From Serripes groenlandicus (Eukaryota > Mollusca > Bivalvia > Cardiida > Cardiidae): DNA of 64,000 nt. Location of the stretch: the NCBI GenBank assembly GCA_031761405.1, contig JASEVX010000008.1, forward strand, positions 72,704,723 through 72,768,722, given 5' to 3'. A program made the translations under genes and the position numbers. The notes beneath the pieces are model-generated. The model searched no databases. It was not told the DNA's origin and saw nothing but the letters and a program-made list of their open reading frames with translations. Positions 9,173 to 22,623 of the stretch are shown here, in pieces. Every line of letters begins with the position of its first letter. Position 1 is the first letter of the stretch.

Positions 9173-10210
9173 CAACATATTTCAAAATTCATACATCAAC
9201 CTTCAACAACAAATAATATGGTTTCTGTTTATGATTGGGGTTTCATGCCATTTCAACAGTATTTCGGTTATATCCCAGCAACAGTTTGCTTATACATAAT
9301 ACAATTTTATTAGTTAGGTTATGAAAACGTGCCTTGCCTACAGGCAATCTACCATGACCTGCTGTTGGCAAGAATCAAAACTGCCTTTTTAAAGCAGCAT
9401 AGCAGCAGTTCTAGTTATTCGCTCATGCGAGCAATCAGAACTACTGCAGGGCTGTTTCCTTGTTGCGGTATTTTCATTTGTTAACTTTTCATAATAAACA
9501 CATCAGAGAAATTAATTACATACCAATGCATGATTGATTGTATCATATATCCAGTGACCACTTAAAAACATCAATAACTTTCTACAATAAACAGCAGTCT
9601 GAGCATGCATTATGATCTGATCAATCAAATCAAGTTGCACAGAGGTGTAGGTTGGTCTGAATCTATGCTAGTCACAAAGACTTTCAGTCTGGTTCTCACA
9701 GAATGATACTCAAATATGCTATTGAAACTGTTTCATTTTGTGCATGTAGAAATACAGCAAACAGTGTCTGTACACATATCCATTGGCAAAAAATGAAGAC
9801 TCAGATTAGTGAAACATGCAGGTTCACAACATAGGAACAAATTACAGTTTTATGTTATTCAAAATGAACATTTCTTCTGCAAAGTTACTCACAATGTTTA
9901 TCTGTAGAGCATTACAAGAATGGGTGAATGTCATGTAAACAAAGAAATATCTTGGGAAACTGTGTTCAACAAAAAGTATTATGAGCAAGATGTCAAAGTT
10001 CATACATCAACCTTAAAATAAACATACAATAATTATATTTATAATTGAGATTTACACCATTTCAACAGTATAAATTTCAGTTATATCCCAGCGCAGTTCA
10101 CTTATACATGATACATGGTTTTTCAAATCAGTACTAGCAGGGTCACATAGATACTAGGTTAAGAAAATGTGCCTAGCCCACATGCACTCAACCATGATCT
10201 GCTGTGGGCG
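9172..10210. repeat. Diverged direct repeat pair (9172-9370 and 9989-10210)
   Basis: Both segments run from ttcatacatcaacctt through catttcaacagtat and gttatatcccagc to accatga(c/t)ctgctgt, about 820 bp apart. A third partial copy is near 11440-11520. No coding capacity. Confidence 0.6.
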
Positions 10211-10254
10211 GGTAAAAAGGCGGACAAACATAGTTTTACCAGATAATAGGCATG

Positions 10255-10500
10255 TTAACCCTTTCCCACATACAACAAATCAGCAGCAGAACACTTTGAT
10301 AACATTTGGGTAAAAAACATAGAAAGTCTCTATAAATGCAGGTATGCTTTATACTGAAAACAGTTGAAAACATTGTGACAAAACTGAAAAGAAGAAATTG
10401 CTCAATTTGAACAATTTCTCCTTTTATCACAATGTTTAAGTCGACTGCTGCAGAAGCAATTTAGCATAAGAAAACGTCTCAGGTCTGTATGTGAGTAACA
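10255..10500. mobile_element. CTGCAG-palindrome MITE copy
   Basis: Left end ttaaccctttcccacataca with cagcagcag, centre gaagaaattgctcaatttgaacaatttctcc, right end gactgctgcag. The distal right arm is degraded. Confidence 0.7.
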
Positions 10501-11772
10501 GTGCTCTGTGAAAACCACCCTGATCTTACAGCAGACTCATGATAGTCAAACGAAGTGAAACAATTGGAATAGTTTGATAGGCTCTGCTTTCCAAATGAGT
10601 TTGGGACAGTTAGATTTAAAGATCTAGCAAGCGCATATGGATCACACTTATTCTGCATTACAGCCTTACTAAATCAATTTTGAAAATACTTCTTGAGTAG
10701 TTAAAAGAGTTTTTTCAGTAAATTGTACAACTGGTTTCCTTCATGTTTTTCTTGTCTTGTGTTTTATGTCTGCCATCTGTTTACAAAATGGGAAACTGTT
10801 TCTTGAATTTTCAACATGGTTGATGCATCGTCATCCATAATTACGACATAGACATTCATATTATCTTTGTTGAGCACAAGACAGCGCGCCACATCCGGTT
10901 CCAAAGATTTAGAACTATCATGCCAGTTTCTTCAACACTGATGGATGGGCATTGTCATTGATTCACCTTTACTTTCATGAAAGCTACATTGTTTATAGTC
11001 TTGAGATCTAAGTCAAAATGCAACCCATTTTCCCGACTTGCTCCCCACTAGAGTGGCAGCCACTCTATATAGCTCCATCCGATCCACCCTTCTGTGAACC
11101 CATGTCATATTTGAATTGAATATATGGAGTCTTGTCTACAGTACTGAAAAATAGAACAAAGAGGTTGATAAATACCTGGCTTTGATATAATGTTAACTAA
11201 ATCATATTGCAATCTACTTAAGACATATAAACACATGTGTAATAATTTATGACTATGATAGAATATTTTGTGTGACTGTGTATGTTTTATTTCTAAAGTG
11301 TTATTTCATAACCTAAATTGGGGACCCATTCACAATCAAAAGACCCTGGTCACAAAACAGCATAAAAAACACACTGATTTCTACAGGCTACATTGACAAT
11401 AAGTTGGCTTTGTTTTATTGAGGTATTATGCTGTTTTCAACATTATTTCAGTTATATCAGGGACATAGATAATATCTTATCTTTGTCCCTGGTTATATCA
11501 CAGCGACAGTTTACTTATTCATGAATCCTTGAAATTTAAATGTGTTCAATTTGATAATACATCAAGATAAAAATCAGTTAAATGACTGTCAGACGAACCC
11601 CCCACCCCCTTCAATTTTTGTAAACTCATAGAATAATAACATCATAGAAAATTATAATTAAATTTTTAATAGTTAGTAAGTTACCTAAACTAAAGTTGCC
11701 CCTTGCTCGGCTGGTGTCGTTTGGTTGTTTCGACAGTATTCACAGTTCCACATACTATAACGAGCCGTAGCC
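10501..11772. other. Non-coding DNA
   Basis: No gene supported. A short hairpin is present near 11457-11495 (cagggacatagataa... ttatctttgtccctg). Confidence 0.5.
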
Positions 11773-12090
11773 ATGTCTGGTTTCAGGAGAAATATTACTT
11801 TAGATAGTGTTATTTCACACAGTCTTCACAAACAGGCTGATCTTCCAAGTAAACGAGTTCTAGTCTACAATTCTCCTTCCCGGCATGTTTTCCGCTTAGT
11901 TTGCGGCGAATCCGATATCGATTATCCAGTATCGATGCAAGTTTCCGTCAATCTTTTGAAAATATTGCGATTGCTTTCGCTTTCTGCACGTTTAAAAGAT
12001 AAAAATCTGCCACTCTTTAGCCTAGTTAACGCGGACATAATGATTTTACACCGAATTTACACCTTGTTGATATCGTGTTCCGGATATTGA
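11773..12090 (+). CDS. Weakly supported hypothetical ORF (105 aa)
   Basis: ATG-started ORF in a locally less AT-rich stretch with few repeats. No domain, signal peptide or membrane segment is recognised. It lies upstream of the EGF-type receptor exons on the same strand, but nothing links it to them. It may be chance. Confidence 0.15.
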   Translation: MSGFRRNITLDSVISHSLHKQADLPSKRVLVYNSPSRHVFRLVCGESDIDYPVSMQVSVNLLKILRLLSLSARLKDKNLPLFSLVNADIMILHRIYTLLISCSGY

Positions 12091-12344
12091 CAGTTTCACA
12101 ATTTAATTGAGCGCAATGAGCATAAAAGAGCAAAGCACTAAAATGAATCGGAATGGACATGCGCAAAAAAGATGCGCAGCAACACACCGACGATACGCCT
12201 TTAAGCAGACAACAGGCAAACAATAGGATTTGTTTGTATATAATTTCGTTGTAGATTGAAAATAATGGGGCTACGGGAGAAACTGCTCCTTTTGACATCA
12301 GAAAGCTTTTGTATGAGGGATAGCGCTAAAACAGGTGGTTACAG

Positions 12345-13262
12345 GTTTCAAGTCCTGATCCGGATGATTTATACACAGGATTAGTTTCTTGTATCCTTGT
12401 ACATAAGGGGTGAGGTTACAACATGAGCCATGTCAGAGTACATTTGGTGTTTAGTATTTGTAAATCACTAAAAAACTGCTTAATTTGAAAAAGAGGCATT
12501 GACACAAATCAAAGAATTGTTCCAATTGCTTTAGCCTGAAATCATTTAATTTGTAGTAGTGAATGAACTTTTGTATTTTTTCACAAGATTTTTGTAGGTA
12601 CTGTTAGACTCTTTAGCTCGAAGAAAATGCAAGCTATTATACTGGTATTGGCGTTACGCCTTGGATAAGTTTGTTGTACCATCTCACTTTTTTTCAAAAC
12701 CATAAGAGATAATGCTCTGAAACTTACAATACTTGGGTAAAATCGAAACATTGACTTAACCCTATTAGATATTGCTGTGAAACTTGACAAATAGAGAGAG
12801 TTTTGTTTTGCCTTTTTACTGCAATTAGTTCTGTTTATGTGCATGTACTAGACAAAACGAACGCGCTATCTTTCGGACAGCTCTTGTTAGATCATACGCG
12901 CAGTCTTTTAGCATTCTTTCAATGTTAATGAAGCAATTTTATTCCCAAGTATCTCATAAATTTAGTCCCATTTTCCTGACCCTTTTTCAGAATGCATGTT
13001 TTGTCCCTGCTAGCCTACTACTGATATCCAATATACTGTTAACTTAACCATACTGTAAACTTGTTATGTAGACCATCTTATTTGTCATGGTGAAAATAGT
13101 CACCTCAAAATTGGGGGAGATAAATATAATAAGTGTGCGAACACCATATAAATGAAGTTCTGCCTTACAAAGAAGCAGATTTGTCCTGCCATCTTGTCCT
13201 TAGGAAGAGCTCTCTGCTAAAACCAACGTTAAGGTATAAGTAATCAGTGTATGTCAGGATCA
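12345..13262. repeat. Paralogous segment, copy 1 (left part)
   Basis: Aligns with 20490-21020 plus 21743-21790. Shared strings include gagccatgtcag, gaccctttttcagaa and aagaagcagatttgtcctgcc. Interrupted at about 12590-12892 by a dispersed element that copy 2 lacks. Confidence 0.8.
12590..12892. mobile_element. Dispersed element, 'ttcgaag...cagctcttgtt' family
   Basis: Begins near tttagctcgaag and ends gcgctatctttcggacagctcttgtt. Related copies lie at about 24130-24240, 25758-26895, 28700-29160 and 30305-31262. No protein-coding capacity seen. Confidence 0.55.
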
Positions 13263-13305
13263 GCCGGTTCATCTATGCAGTCGTCTGATCTGCCGTTTAC
13301 ACTAT

Positions 13306-16300
13306 ATAATTCACGTGATTTGTACCATCACCGTGGGTTTTGATAGTTTCTTACATATTTATAGAATTCACGCAATTTGTACCATCATCGTGGGTTTTGA
13401 TAGTTTCTTACATATTTATAGAATTCACGCGATATGTACCATCATCCTGGGTTTTGATAGTTTCTTACATATTTATAGAATTCACGCGATATGTACCATC
13501 ATCCTGGGTTTTGATAGTTTCTTACATATTTATAGAATTCACGCAATATGTACTCTCATCCTGGGTTTTGATAGTTTCTTACATATTTATAGAATTCACG
13601 CAATTTGTACCATCATCCTGGGTTTTGATAGTTTTTTTACATATTGATAGAATTGACGCAATATGTACCATCATCCTGGGTTTTGATAGTTTCTTACATA
13701 TTTATAGAATTCACGCAATTTGTACCATCATCCTGGGTTTTGATAGTTTCTTACATATTGATAGAATTCACGCAATATGTACCATCATCCTGGGTTTTGA
13801 TAGTTTCTTACATATTTATAGAATTCACGCAATATGTACCATCATCCTGGGTTTTGATAGTTTCTTACATATTTATAGAATTCACGCAATTTGTACCATC
13901 ATCCTGGGTTTTGATAGTTTCTTACATATTTATAGAATTCACGCAATTTGTACCATCATCCTGGGTTTGGATAGTTTCTTACATATTTATAGAATTCACG
14001 CAATTTGTACCATCATCCTGGGTTTTGATAGTTTCTTACATATTTATAGAATTCACGCAATATGTACTCTCATCCTGGGTTTTGATAGTTTCTTACATAT
14101 TTATAGAATTCACGCAATTTGTACCATCATCCTGGGTTTTGATAGTTTCTTACATATTTATAGAATTCACGCAATATGTACCATCATCCTGGGTTTTGAT
14201 AGTTTCTTACATATTTATAGAATTCACGCAATTTGTACCATCATCCTGGGTTTTGATAGTTTCTTACATATTGATAGAATTCACGCAATTTGTACCATCA
14301 TCCTGGGTTTTGAAAGTTTCTTACATATTTATAGAATTCACGCAATTTGTACCATCATCCTGGGTTTTGAAAGATTCTTACATATTGATAGAATTCACGC
14401 GATTTATACCATCATCCTGGGTTTTGAAAGTTTCTTACATATTTATAGAATTCACGCAATTTGTACCATCATCCTGGGTTTCGAAAGTTTCTTACATATT
14501 TATAGAATTCACGCAATTTGTACCATCATCCTGGGTTTTGATAGTTTCTTACATATTGATAGAATTCACGCAATATGTACTCTCATCCTGGGTTTTGATA
14601 GTTTCTTACATATTTATAGAATTCACGCAATTTGTACCATCATCCTGGGTTTTGAAAGTTTCTTAAATATTTATAGAATTCACGGAATTTGTACCATCAT
14701 CCTGGGTTTTGAAAGATTCTTACATATTGATAGAATTCACGCGATTTATACCGTAACCCTGGGTTTAGATAAGTGTTTACATATTTATAGAATTCACGTG
14801 ATTTGTATCATCATCATGGGTTTTGATAAGTTTTTCCATATTTATAGAATTCACGTGATTTGTACCATTATCCTGGGTTTTTATAAGTTGTTACATATTT
14901 ATAAAAATTCACGCGATTTGTACCATCATCCTGGGTTTCGTTGAGTTGTTACATATCTATCTTATTCATGCGATTTGTACCATCATCCTGGGTTTTGAAC
15001 TAGATTTACATATTAATAGAATTCACGCAATTTTTACCATCATGCTGGATTATTACATATTTATAAAATTCCCGCGATTTGTACCCTCATCCTGGGTTTT
15101 GATAGATTACATATTTATGGAATTAACGCATTTTAATCATCATCCTTGGTGTTGATAGATATTTACATGTTTAGAGAATTCACGCGATTTGTACCATCAT
15201 CTTGGGTTTTGATAAGTTGTTAATTCACCCGTTTTGCACCATCATCCTTTCCTGGATTTTGATAGATTCTTACATCTTTTATAGAATTCACACGATTTGT
15301 ACGATCACCCGGGGTTTAATAGATTCTTACATATTTATAAAAAATAACGGAATTTTCACCATCATTCTGGGTTTTGATAAAATGTGACATATTTATAGAA
15401 TTCACTCGATTTGTACCATCATCCTTGGTTTTGATAAGTTTTTACCTATTTGTAGAATTCACGCGATTTGTACCATCATCCTGGGTTTTGATCGATTCTT
15501 AAATCTTTATAAAATTCACGCGATTTGTACCGTCACCCTTGGTTTTGATAAGTTGTTACATATTTATAGAATTCACGCGATTTGTACAATCATCCTGGGT
15601 TTTGATAGATTATTACATATTTATAGAATTCACGCGATTTGTACCATCATCCTGGGTTTTGATAGATCCTTACATATTTATAGAATTCACACGATTTGTA
15701 CCATCATACTGGGTTTTGATAGATTATTACATATTTATCGAATTCACTCGATATGTACTATCATCTGGGTTTTGATAAGTTGTTACATATTATAGAATTC
15801 ACGCGATTTGTACCATCATCCTGAGTTTTGATAAGTTGTTACAAATTTATTGAATTCACGCGATTTGTACCATCATCCTTGGTTTTGATCGATTCTTACA
15901 TGTTTATAAAATGCACGCGATTCGTAACATCATGCTGGATTCTTATATATATAGAGAATTCACGCGATTTGTACCATCATCCTGGCTTTTGATAGATTAA
16001 TACATATTTATAGAATTAATGCATTTTGTACCATCATCCTTGGTTTTGATAGATTTTTACATATTTAGAGAATTCACGCAATTTGTACCATCATCCTGGG
16101 TTTTAATAAGTTTTTCGAATTCGCGCGATTTGTACCATCTTCCTCGGTTTTGATAGGTTCTACACATTTTATAGAATTCACGCGATTTGTACCATCATCT
16201 TGGGTGTTGATAGATTCTTACATATTTATAAAATTCAAGCGATTTGTGACATCATCCTTTATTCTTACATATTTACAGAATTCACGCGATTTGTACCATC

Positions 16301-18130
16301 ATCCTGGGTTTTGATAAGTTGTTACATATTTATAGAATTCACGCAATTTGTACCATCATCATGGGTTTTGATAAGTTGTTACATATGTATTGAATTCACG
16401 CGAATTATACTATCATCGTGGGTTTTGATAAGTTGGTACATATTTATCGAATTCACGCGATTTGTACGCGATTTGTGACATTATCCTTGATTCTTACATA
16501 TTTACAGAATTCACGCGATTTGTACCATCATCCTGGGTTTTGAAAAGTTGTTACATATTTATAGAATTCACGCAATTTGTACCATAATCCTGGTTTTTGA
16601 TTGATTCTTACATATTTATAGATTTCACGAGATTTGTACCATCATCCTGGTTTTCGATCGATTCTTACATAGTTAAAGAATTCACGCGATTTGTACCATC
16701 ATCCTGGGTTTTGATAAGTTGTTACATATTTATAGAATTCACGCAATTTGTACCATCATCTTGGGTTTTGATAAGTTGTTACATATTTATTGAATTCACG
16801 CGAATTATACTATCATCGTGGGTTTTGATAAGTTGGTACATATTTATCGAATTCACGCGATTTGTACGCGATTTGTGACATTATCCTTGATTCTTACATA
16901 TTTACAGAATTCAGGCGATTTGTACCATCATCCTGGGTTTTGAAAAGTTGTTACATATTTATAGAATTCACGCAATTTGTACCATAATCCTGGTTTTTGA
17001 TTGATTCTTACATATTTATAGATTTCACGCGATTTGTACCATCATCCTGGTTTTCGATCGATTCTTACATAGTTAAAGAATTCACGCGATTTGTACAATC
17101 ATGCTGGATTCTTACATATTTAGAGAATACATGCAATCTGTAAAATCATCTTGAGTTTTTCATAGATTCTTACATATTTAGAGAATTTACGCGATTTGTA
17201 CCATCATCCTGGCTTTTGATAGATTGTTACATAGTTATTGATTTCACGCAATTTGTACCATTATCCTTGCTTTTGATAGATTTTTACATATTTATTGAAT
17301 CCACGCGATTTGTACCATCTTCCTCGGTTTTGATAGGTTCTTACATATTTTATAGAATTAACGTGATTTGGACCATCATCCTGGGTGTTAATACATTCTT
17401 ACATATTTATAAAATTCACGCGATTAGTGACATCCTCCTTGATTCTTACATATTTTATGAATTCACGTGATTTGTATCATCATCCTTGGTTTTGATAAGT
17501 TTTTACATATTTAAAGAAGTCACGCTATTTGTACCATCATCCTGGGTTTTGATCAGTTGTTACATATTTATAGCATTAACGCAATATGTACCATCCTCCT
17601 GGGTTTCGATAAGTTGTTTCATATTTATCAAATTCACACGATTTGTACCATCATCCTGGGTTTTGAAAGATTCTTACATATTTATAAAATTCACGCGATT
17701 TGTGACATCATCCTTGATTCTTACAAATTAAGAGAATTCACGCGATTTGTACCATCATCCTTGGTTGTTATAGATTGTTACATATTTAGAGAATTTACTC
17801 CATTTGTTACATCATCCTGGGTGTTAATAGATTCTTAAATATTTATTGAATCCACGCGGTTTGTACCATCATCCTGGGTTTTGATAGATTCTTGCATATT
17901 TAGAGAATTCAAGCGATTTGTACCATCATCCTTGGTTTTAATAAGTTGTTACATATTTTTCGAATTCATGCGATTTGTGACATCATCCTGGGTTTTGATA
18001 CATTGTTGCATATTTAGAGAATTCACGCGATTTGTACTATCATCCTTCGTTTTGATAAATTGTTATATATTTATAGAATTCACCCGATTTGTACATCCTG
18101 GGTTTTGATAAGTTGTTAAATATTTATATA
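13306..18130 (+). repeat. 57-bp minisatellite, about 85 units
   Basis: The consensus unit runs from gaattcacgc through aatttgtaccatcatcc and tgggttttgatag to catatttata. Each unit has an EcoRI site. Units from 13306 to about 14760 are almost identical; from there to 18130 they diverge and carry indels. A nested period of about 400 bp (seven units) is visible at 16280-17090. Because 57 is a multiple of 3, all forward frames are open over the uniform part, giving spurious repeat ORFs up to 534 codons. It probably lies in an intron or 5' flank of the receptor gene. Confidence 0.95.
16280..17090 (+). repeat. Higher-order repeat in the minisatellite (period ~400 bp)
   Basis: The odd string ttgtacgcgatttgtgacat occurs at about 16463 and again at about 16861, with matching flanks including the acataatcctggtttttgat variant and the agttaaagaattc variant. 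This is a recent duplication of seven diverged units. Confidence 0.8.
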
Positions 18131-19604
18131 TTGTTCTTTACTTAGAACTAGTGATTGAAACACAAACAAGATGTGTATATACCAATATATTTGACTGTTC
18201 TGATGAGTAAGCGTTCCTTGGTCTGCATAGTTTGTCAAGCTTGTTTAAAGTCAATCAATAAAAGTCCAGTGGTAAATAAATTATACATATACGATCAATA
18301 CAGTTTTTGATTATTTCCCATTGGTGATGTTATATCATGATAAAAGTAGTTTTGTTTATGGCGCTTTCATGATGCTGATATGTATTGTGACATAGGCGGT
18401 GATATAATATATGACATCATGTCATAGACTTTAAACCTTTCCCACATGTAGACACTTTCTGACACATCTGCATCAGATGTCTTTACATCCTTTTCCACAT
18501 ATAGACGCTTTCTGACACCTCTGCATCAGGCGACTTTTGAAAACACCGTGACAAAGGAGAAATGGCTTAAAACAAGCAATTTTAACTCTACAGTTCTTGG
18601 TCAGTAACCAAATTAACGAATCTTGACTCTTTAAAATGAAAGTTGAGAGAAACCAAACTACAATAAATGTTCAACAAATACTTCCTGCCCGCCATGATAT
18701 AATTCAACAATTACATGTATATAAATTTGTTAAATTGTCTCTTTAGTGTCTGCAACTGCAATTTGTACATTTGACAGTTTCGGTTCGAACTTGCCATTTC
18801 CGGGTCACGTGACAAATGTTTGTTTGTGTTATATCAAACAATGTTATATCAAAACATATCTGTTTTCTAATAACAAGATATTTATTTCACATTTTTATGA
18901 AAAAAGAAAGAACCAAAATATATTACTTGCTATAACTTTTTGCATAAAAAATAGAACAGTGATGGGACCAACTTTAATGTACACACTTTCATGTACGAAC
19001 ACTGTTGCATTGCAAGTTATCGAAATAGTTTGACTAATCAATTGATAATTTTTAGAAATTCTACTTGGCTGACCCGAAAGTGTCGTATATGAAATAGTTC
19101 AAATTATCTGCTAGTTTGGCATAAGTCAATCAATATTATAAAATCTTGTTTAGTGGTAATTAATATACACATTTATATGCATAAGAGACCTGTATTGCTA
19201 AAATGATGGCTAGAACTTTGCTGTAACAGGTAATTATTGAGACATTTGTTTTCGCGGGAATCTATGCAGTCAAGCGTTTCGTGATTAGGACATCCGTTCT
19301 TGAAATAACAACGCCTGAAATAGAAGTGAAACTTGCCAAGCTTATGCTAAGTATGACTTGATAATCAAAGTGTCAACATACTGTATCATTCTCGAATACT
19401 AAACATTTATTTCCAAATTTGTGCCGGAATTGTCGATGACCCGGAACTGTCGAGCTCACTGTAGTTAAACTTTCTTTTTGAGAGAGTTTCCATAAAATGT
19501 TTTTCAAAAGTAGTCTGCTGCAGATTTGTCGTATGTACAAAAGGGTTCTAACGCATTTATAAAATGAAATGACATTTTTCCATTTCATTGAAACCGACTT
19601 GCAG
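18131..19604. other. Non-coding, probably intronic
   Basis: 18131-18215 is the right flank of the minisatellite and matches 22565-22620 joined to 23096-23140. MITE fragments lie at 18432-18600 (two nested left ends) and 19490-19562 (right end). No exon recognised. Confidence 0.5.
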
Positions 19605-19715
19605 AGGACTTTTGTAGCCCTAGTCCATGCGCTAATTCCGGAACTTGTAGCTTGACTGGAAGCAGCTTTGAATGCACATGTACATCAAAATATACCGGAC
19701 AAAATTGCACCCAAG
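19605..19715 (+). CDS. EGF-like domain exon (37 codons, phase 1-1)
   Basis: Preceded by acceptor ...cgacttgcag and followed by donor CCAAG|GTAAGC. The frame set by the splice sites is open and gives six cysteines spaced C-x4-C-x5-C-x8-C-x1-C-x8-C, a perfect EGF-like pattern, with Y-T-G before the last cysteine. It has no calcium-binding D-x-D/N-E signature. Phase 1-1 is the usual symmetric form of EGF exons. The next exon, at 23524, joins in frame. Upstream exons were not found in this window, so this is an internal exon of a larger gene. Confidence 0.85.
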
Positions 19716-20489
19716 GTAAGCCATCTGTTTTGAATGCTATCTCTTTCCCACATTCATAATTCTACCCCGCTTACAGGTAAAAAGGGATTGCCTGCAATAC
19801 TTCAGTAATTTGCAAAGAGCTGCAGTACGCTTTTAAAGACCGAAAAGCTATCGAAGAAGCTTAACAACTGTTGAAGAAGCTTGTTCTTGTGTGGACAAGC
19901 CTCTATACGTTTGTCTATATTTAAAACTAATATTCGTTCTGTGTTTCTATCATCTTTATTCAGCAACGATCAACGTGGTTCTGATGTTGTTACAAGCTAG
20001 ACGGAGTCTCATTATAATCACTTTAACTTGAAACTTACTATTGCTAACCTTTGACACACTTGACGAAAACGTAAAATATAGCATTGTGGGAACAATAGAA
20101 AATACTGAAATGAACAATTTTCACCTAATCACTATGCCACATTTTCTATTTGATTCTGCTCTAAGCTTCAAGTTATAACATTTGCCCAAGATATCTTCAA
20201 TATATAAAACTTTTAAAACTGTTATTCAAACTACTTGTTTATAGTCAAAAACAAAAATACAAAGGCTACTTATGCCATTATGTTTTCAAAATATAATTAA
20301 TGTCCATCTACAGAGCAAAGCTTAAAACAGTTTTGGCGTTTCTTATCTTTTTTTATCTTGAATATTTATAACAATATATTTGGATGAGAAACTTCCCATT
20401 TCCCAGTAGGAAATACCTATAAAGGGATAATATTTTGAAATACTTTCCCAACTTCAATAAATCTGCAGCAAATGCCTAACAACATTGTG
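19716..20489. other. Intron sequence
   Basis: Lies between the EGF exon and the copy 2 paralogous segment. I see no other exon or clear repeat boundary. Confidence 0.5.
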
Positions 20490-21017
20490 TAAAAAATCAT
20501 CATCCTTGTACCTCAGGGATGATGTTATACCTTGAGCCATGTCAGTGTCCATTTTGTGTTTAGTATTGGTAAATCATCAAGGAATTGCTTAATTTCTTTG
20601 GAATGACAACATTGACAAAAATCAAAGAATTATCTGAATTGCTTTTGCCTGAAGCCATTTAATCCTTGGTAGTTAACACACTGTTGTATTCTCCCACTAG
20701 ATTTAACTCTTTCCCTCATACAACAAATCTGCACCAGACAGTTTTGAATTAATGCATTTTTATTTCAAAGCATCTCATACAGTTACACACTTTTTGCTGA
20801 CCCTTTTTCAGAACATATCTGTTGTCACTGCAAGACTAATACTGATAAACACTGTACTGTTAACCTAACCATAGTGTAAACTCTTTATATAGACCTTCTT
20901 ATTTGCCATGGTAAAACATATTCACCTCAACATTGGGGGAGATTATAATAAATAGTTTACAAACACCATATAAATGCAGGTTCTGCCTTAAAAAGAAGCA
21001 GATTTGTCCTGCCCTTA

Positions 21018-21742
21018 TGGCCCTGTCACACTTTTGCGTATGAGAGCAAAGTATTAGTTGCGTATGAAAATTCATTAACTAATTTTTATGCGCACAAAAA
21101 GCCCTTTAAGAATACAGAATTGTTTGTATAAATCCTATATTGAACCTTTCAGTAGCGTATGAGAAGCGTATCGCCAGCATATGTCCAGCGTATTACCAGC
21201 ATAGCCTGCGTATGGCTAGCGAATGAGTAGCGTATAGACTGAGCATGTCTAGCGTACCGCTATCACGTGACAAAGTGCCCATATTAGTCCACGGAGAACT
21301 GTAGAAGATCTAGAAATGAGATCCTCTATGAACACTTTCAATATCAAAACGCTGGAAATACGCAGCGGATACGCTTTCCATACGCCAATCATACGCTAGT
21401 TGTTCGTTATGTATACGTTACTCAATCGTCAGGCATACGCCAAGATGTCTATATACGTTAGAACTACGTTACTCATGCGCCATCAATACACTAGCTGTAC
21501 GGTACACCTTCATGCCAGCGTATGTTAGCGTATGACCAGCGTAATAGACCTATGAGTAACCTACTTCTAGCGTAACTCGTCTGCCTTGCGTATAAACCAT
21601 CCGTCCGAATACGCACAACATTTTTAGGCATGCCTAAAAAAGAAAATCTGTCTCGCCGTATGTCAGAGTATACAAGCGTATGCGTGATATTTGTCATACG
21701 TTGGCATACGCTAGTACGATACACAACAGTGTGACAGCAACA
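21018..21742. mobile_element. GCGTATG-rich transposon-like element (725 bp)
   Basis: Termini are TGGCCCTGTCACAC and GTGTGACAGCAACA, an inverted pair with CTGTCACAC in common. It is flanked by TTA on both sides, and the paralogous empty site at 13200-13202 has a single TTA. The interior carries about twenty GCGTAT/ATACGC motifs, mostly plus-oriented near the left end, complementary in the middle and mixed at the right. No transposase ORF, so it is non-autonomous. Confidence 0.8.
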
Positions 21743-21879
21743 TTAGGAATGGCTCTTGACTAAAACATCAGTGTAGATCAAGATCAGTCAGTGCATCTTT
21801 TACAATGTTTGATAATAAGTTAATAAAGGTTTCAAGAATCTTCTGTAAACCAGTATCTATTTGGATTCTTTTGCATGGA

Positions 21880-22520
21880 AGCACAGGTAGGCATGACAAT
21901 ATGTGTACTATTTATGTGTACTATTTATAGCTAAAGTCTGTGTACGCAGATCACTACTCATTTATTCAATTCAAGTATGTCAGATGAACACAGGCAGTCA
22001 TGACCACATGTGTACTATTCAAAGTAAAGATTTGTGTACGCAGAGTATTTTTCGTTTATACAATTCAAGTATGTCAGATGATCACAGGCAGACATTACCA
22101 CATGTGTACTATTTATAGTAAAGGTTGGTGTACGCAGAGCATTTCTCGTTTATACAATTCAAGTATGTCAGATGAACACAGGCAGTCATGACCACATGTG
22201 TACTATTTATAGTAAAGGTTTGTGTACGCAGAGCATTTCTCGTGTATACAATTCAAGTATGTCAGATGAACACAGGCAGGCATAACAACATATGTACTAT
22301 TAATAACTAAGGTTTTTGTACGCAGAAAATAACTCATTTATACAATTCAAGTGTGTCGGATGAACACAGGCAGGCATGACCACATATGTACTATTTACAG
22401 CTAAGTTTGTTTTCGCAGAACAGATCTTATTTATACAATTCAAGTATGTCAGACGAACACAGGCATGCGTTACCACATATGTTATATTTATAGCTTAGGT
22501 TGTTTTACGCAGAGCACTAC
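21880..22520 (+). repeat. 94-bp tandem repeat, about 6.5 units
   Basis: The string aagtatgtcagatgaacaca recurs at steps of 94, 94, 94, 94 and 93 bp. Each unit also has tgtgtactatttatag and gtacgcagagca. It is absent from the paralogous copy 1. Confidence 0.9.
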
Positions 22521-22623
22521 TAAATTCACGCGGTTCGTACCATCATATTGGTTACTTACCCATTTTTAGATAGTTCTCTACTTAGAACCAGTGATTGGAA
22601 AGCAAACAGGATCAGTGTTTGTA

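Noticed and set aside
13340..14944. A 534-codon ORF of 19-residue hydrophobic repeats
   Set aside because: It is the 57-bp minisatellite read in frame. All three forward frames are open because 57 is divisible by 3, and later units have indels that ignore frame.
18746..19033. Possible exon after a ctctttag acceptor
   Set aside because: The frame has no cysteine spacing or composition like the EGF exon, no donor in phase, and overlaps AT-rich intron-like sequence.
21491..21724. 77-codon minus ORF inside the GCGTATG element
   Set aside because: It comes from the repeated motif having few stops; no transposase signature.
21880..22520. CRISPR-like array (regular 94-bp repeats)
   Set aside because: The whole unit is repeated without unique spacers. 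It is an ordinary tandem repeat in eukaryotic DNA.
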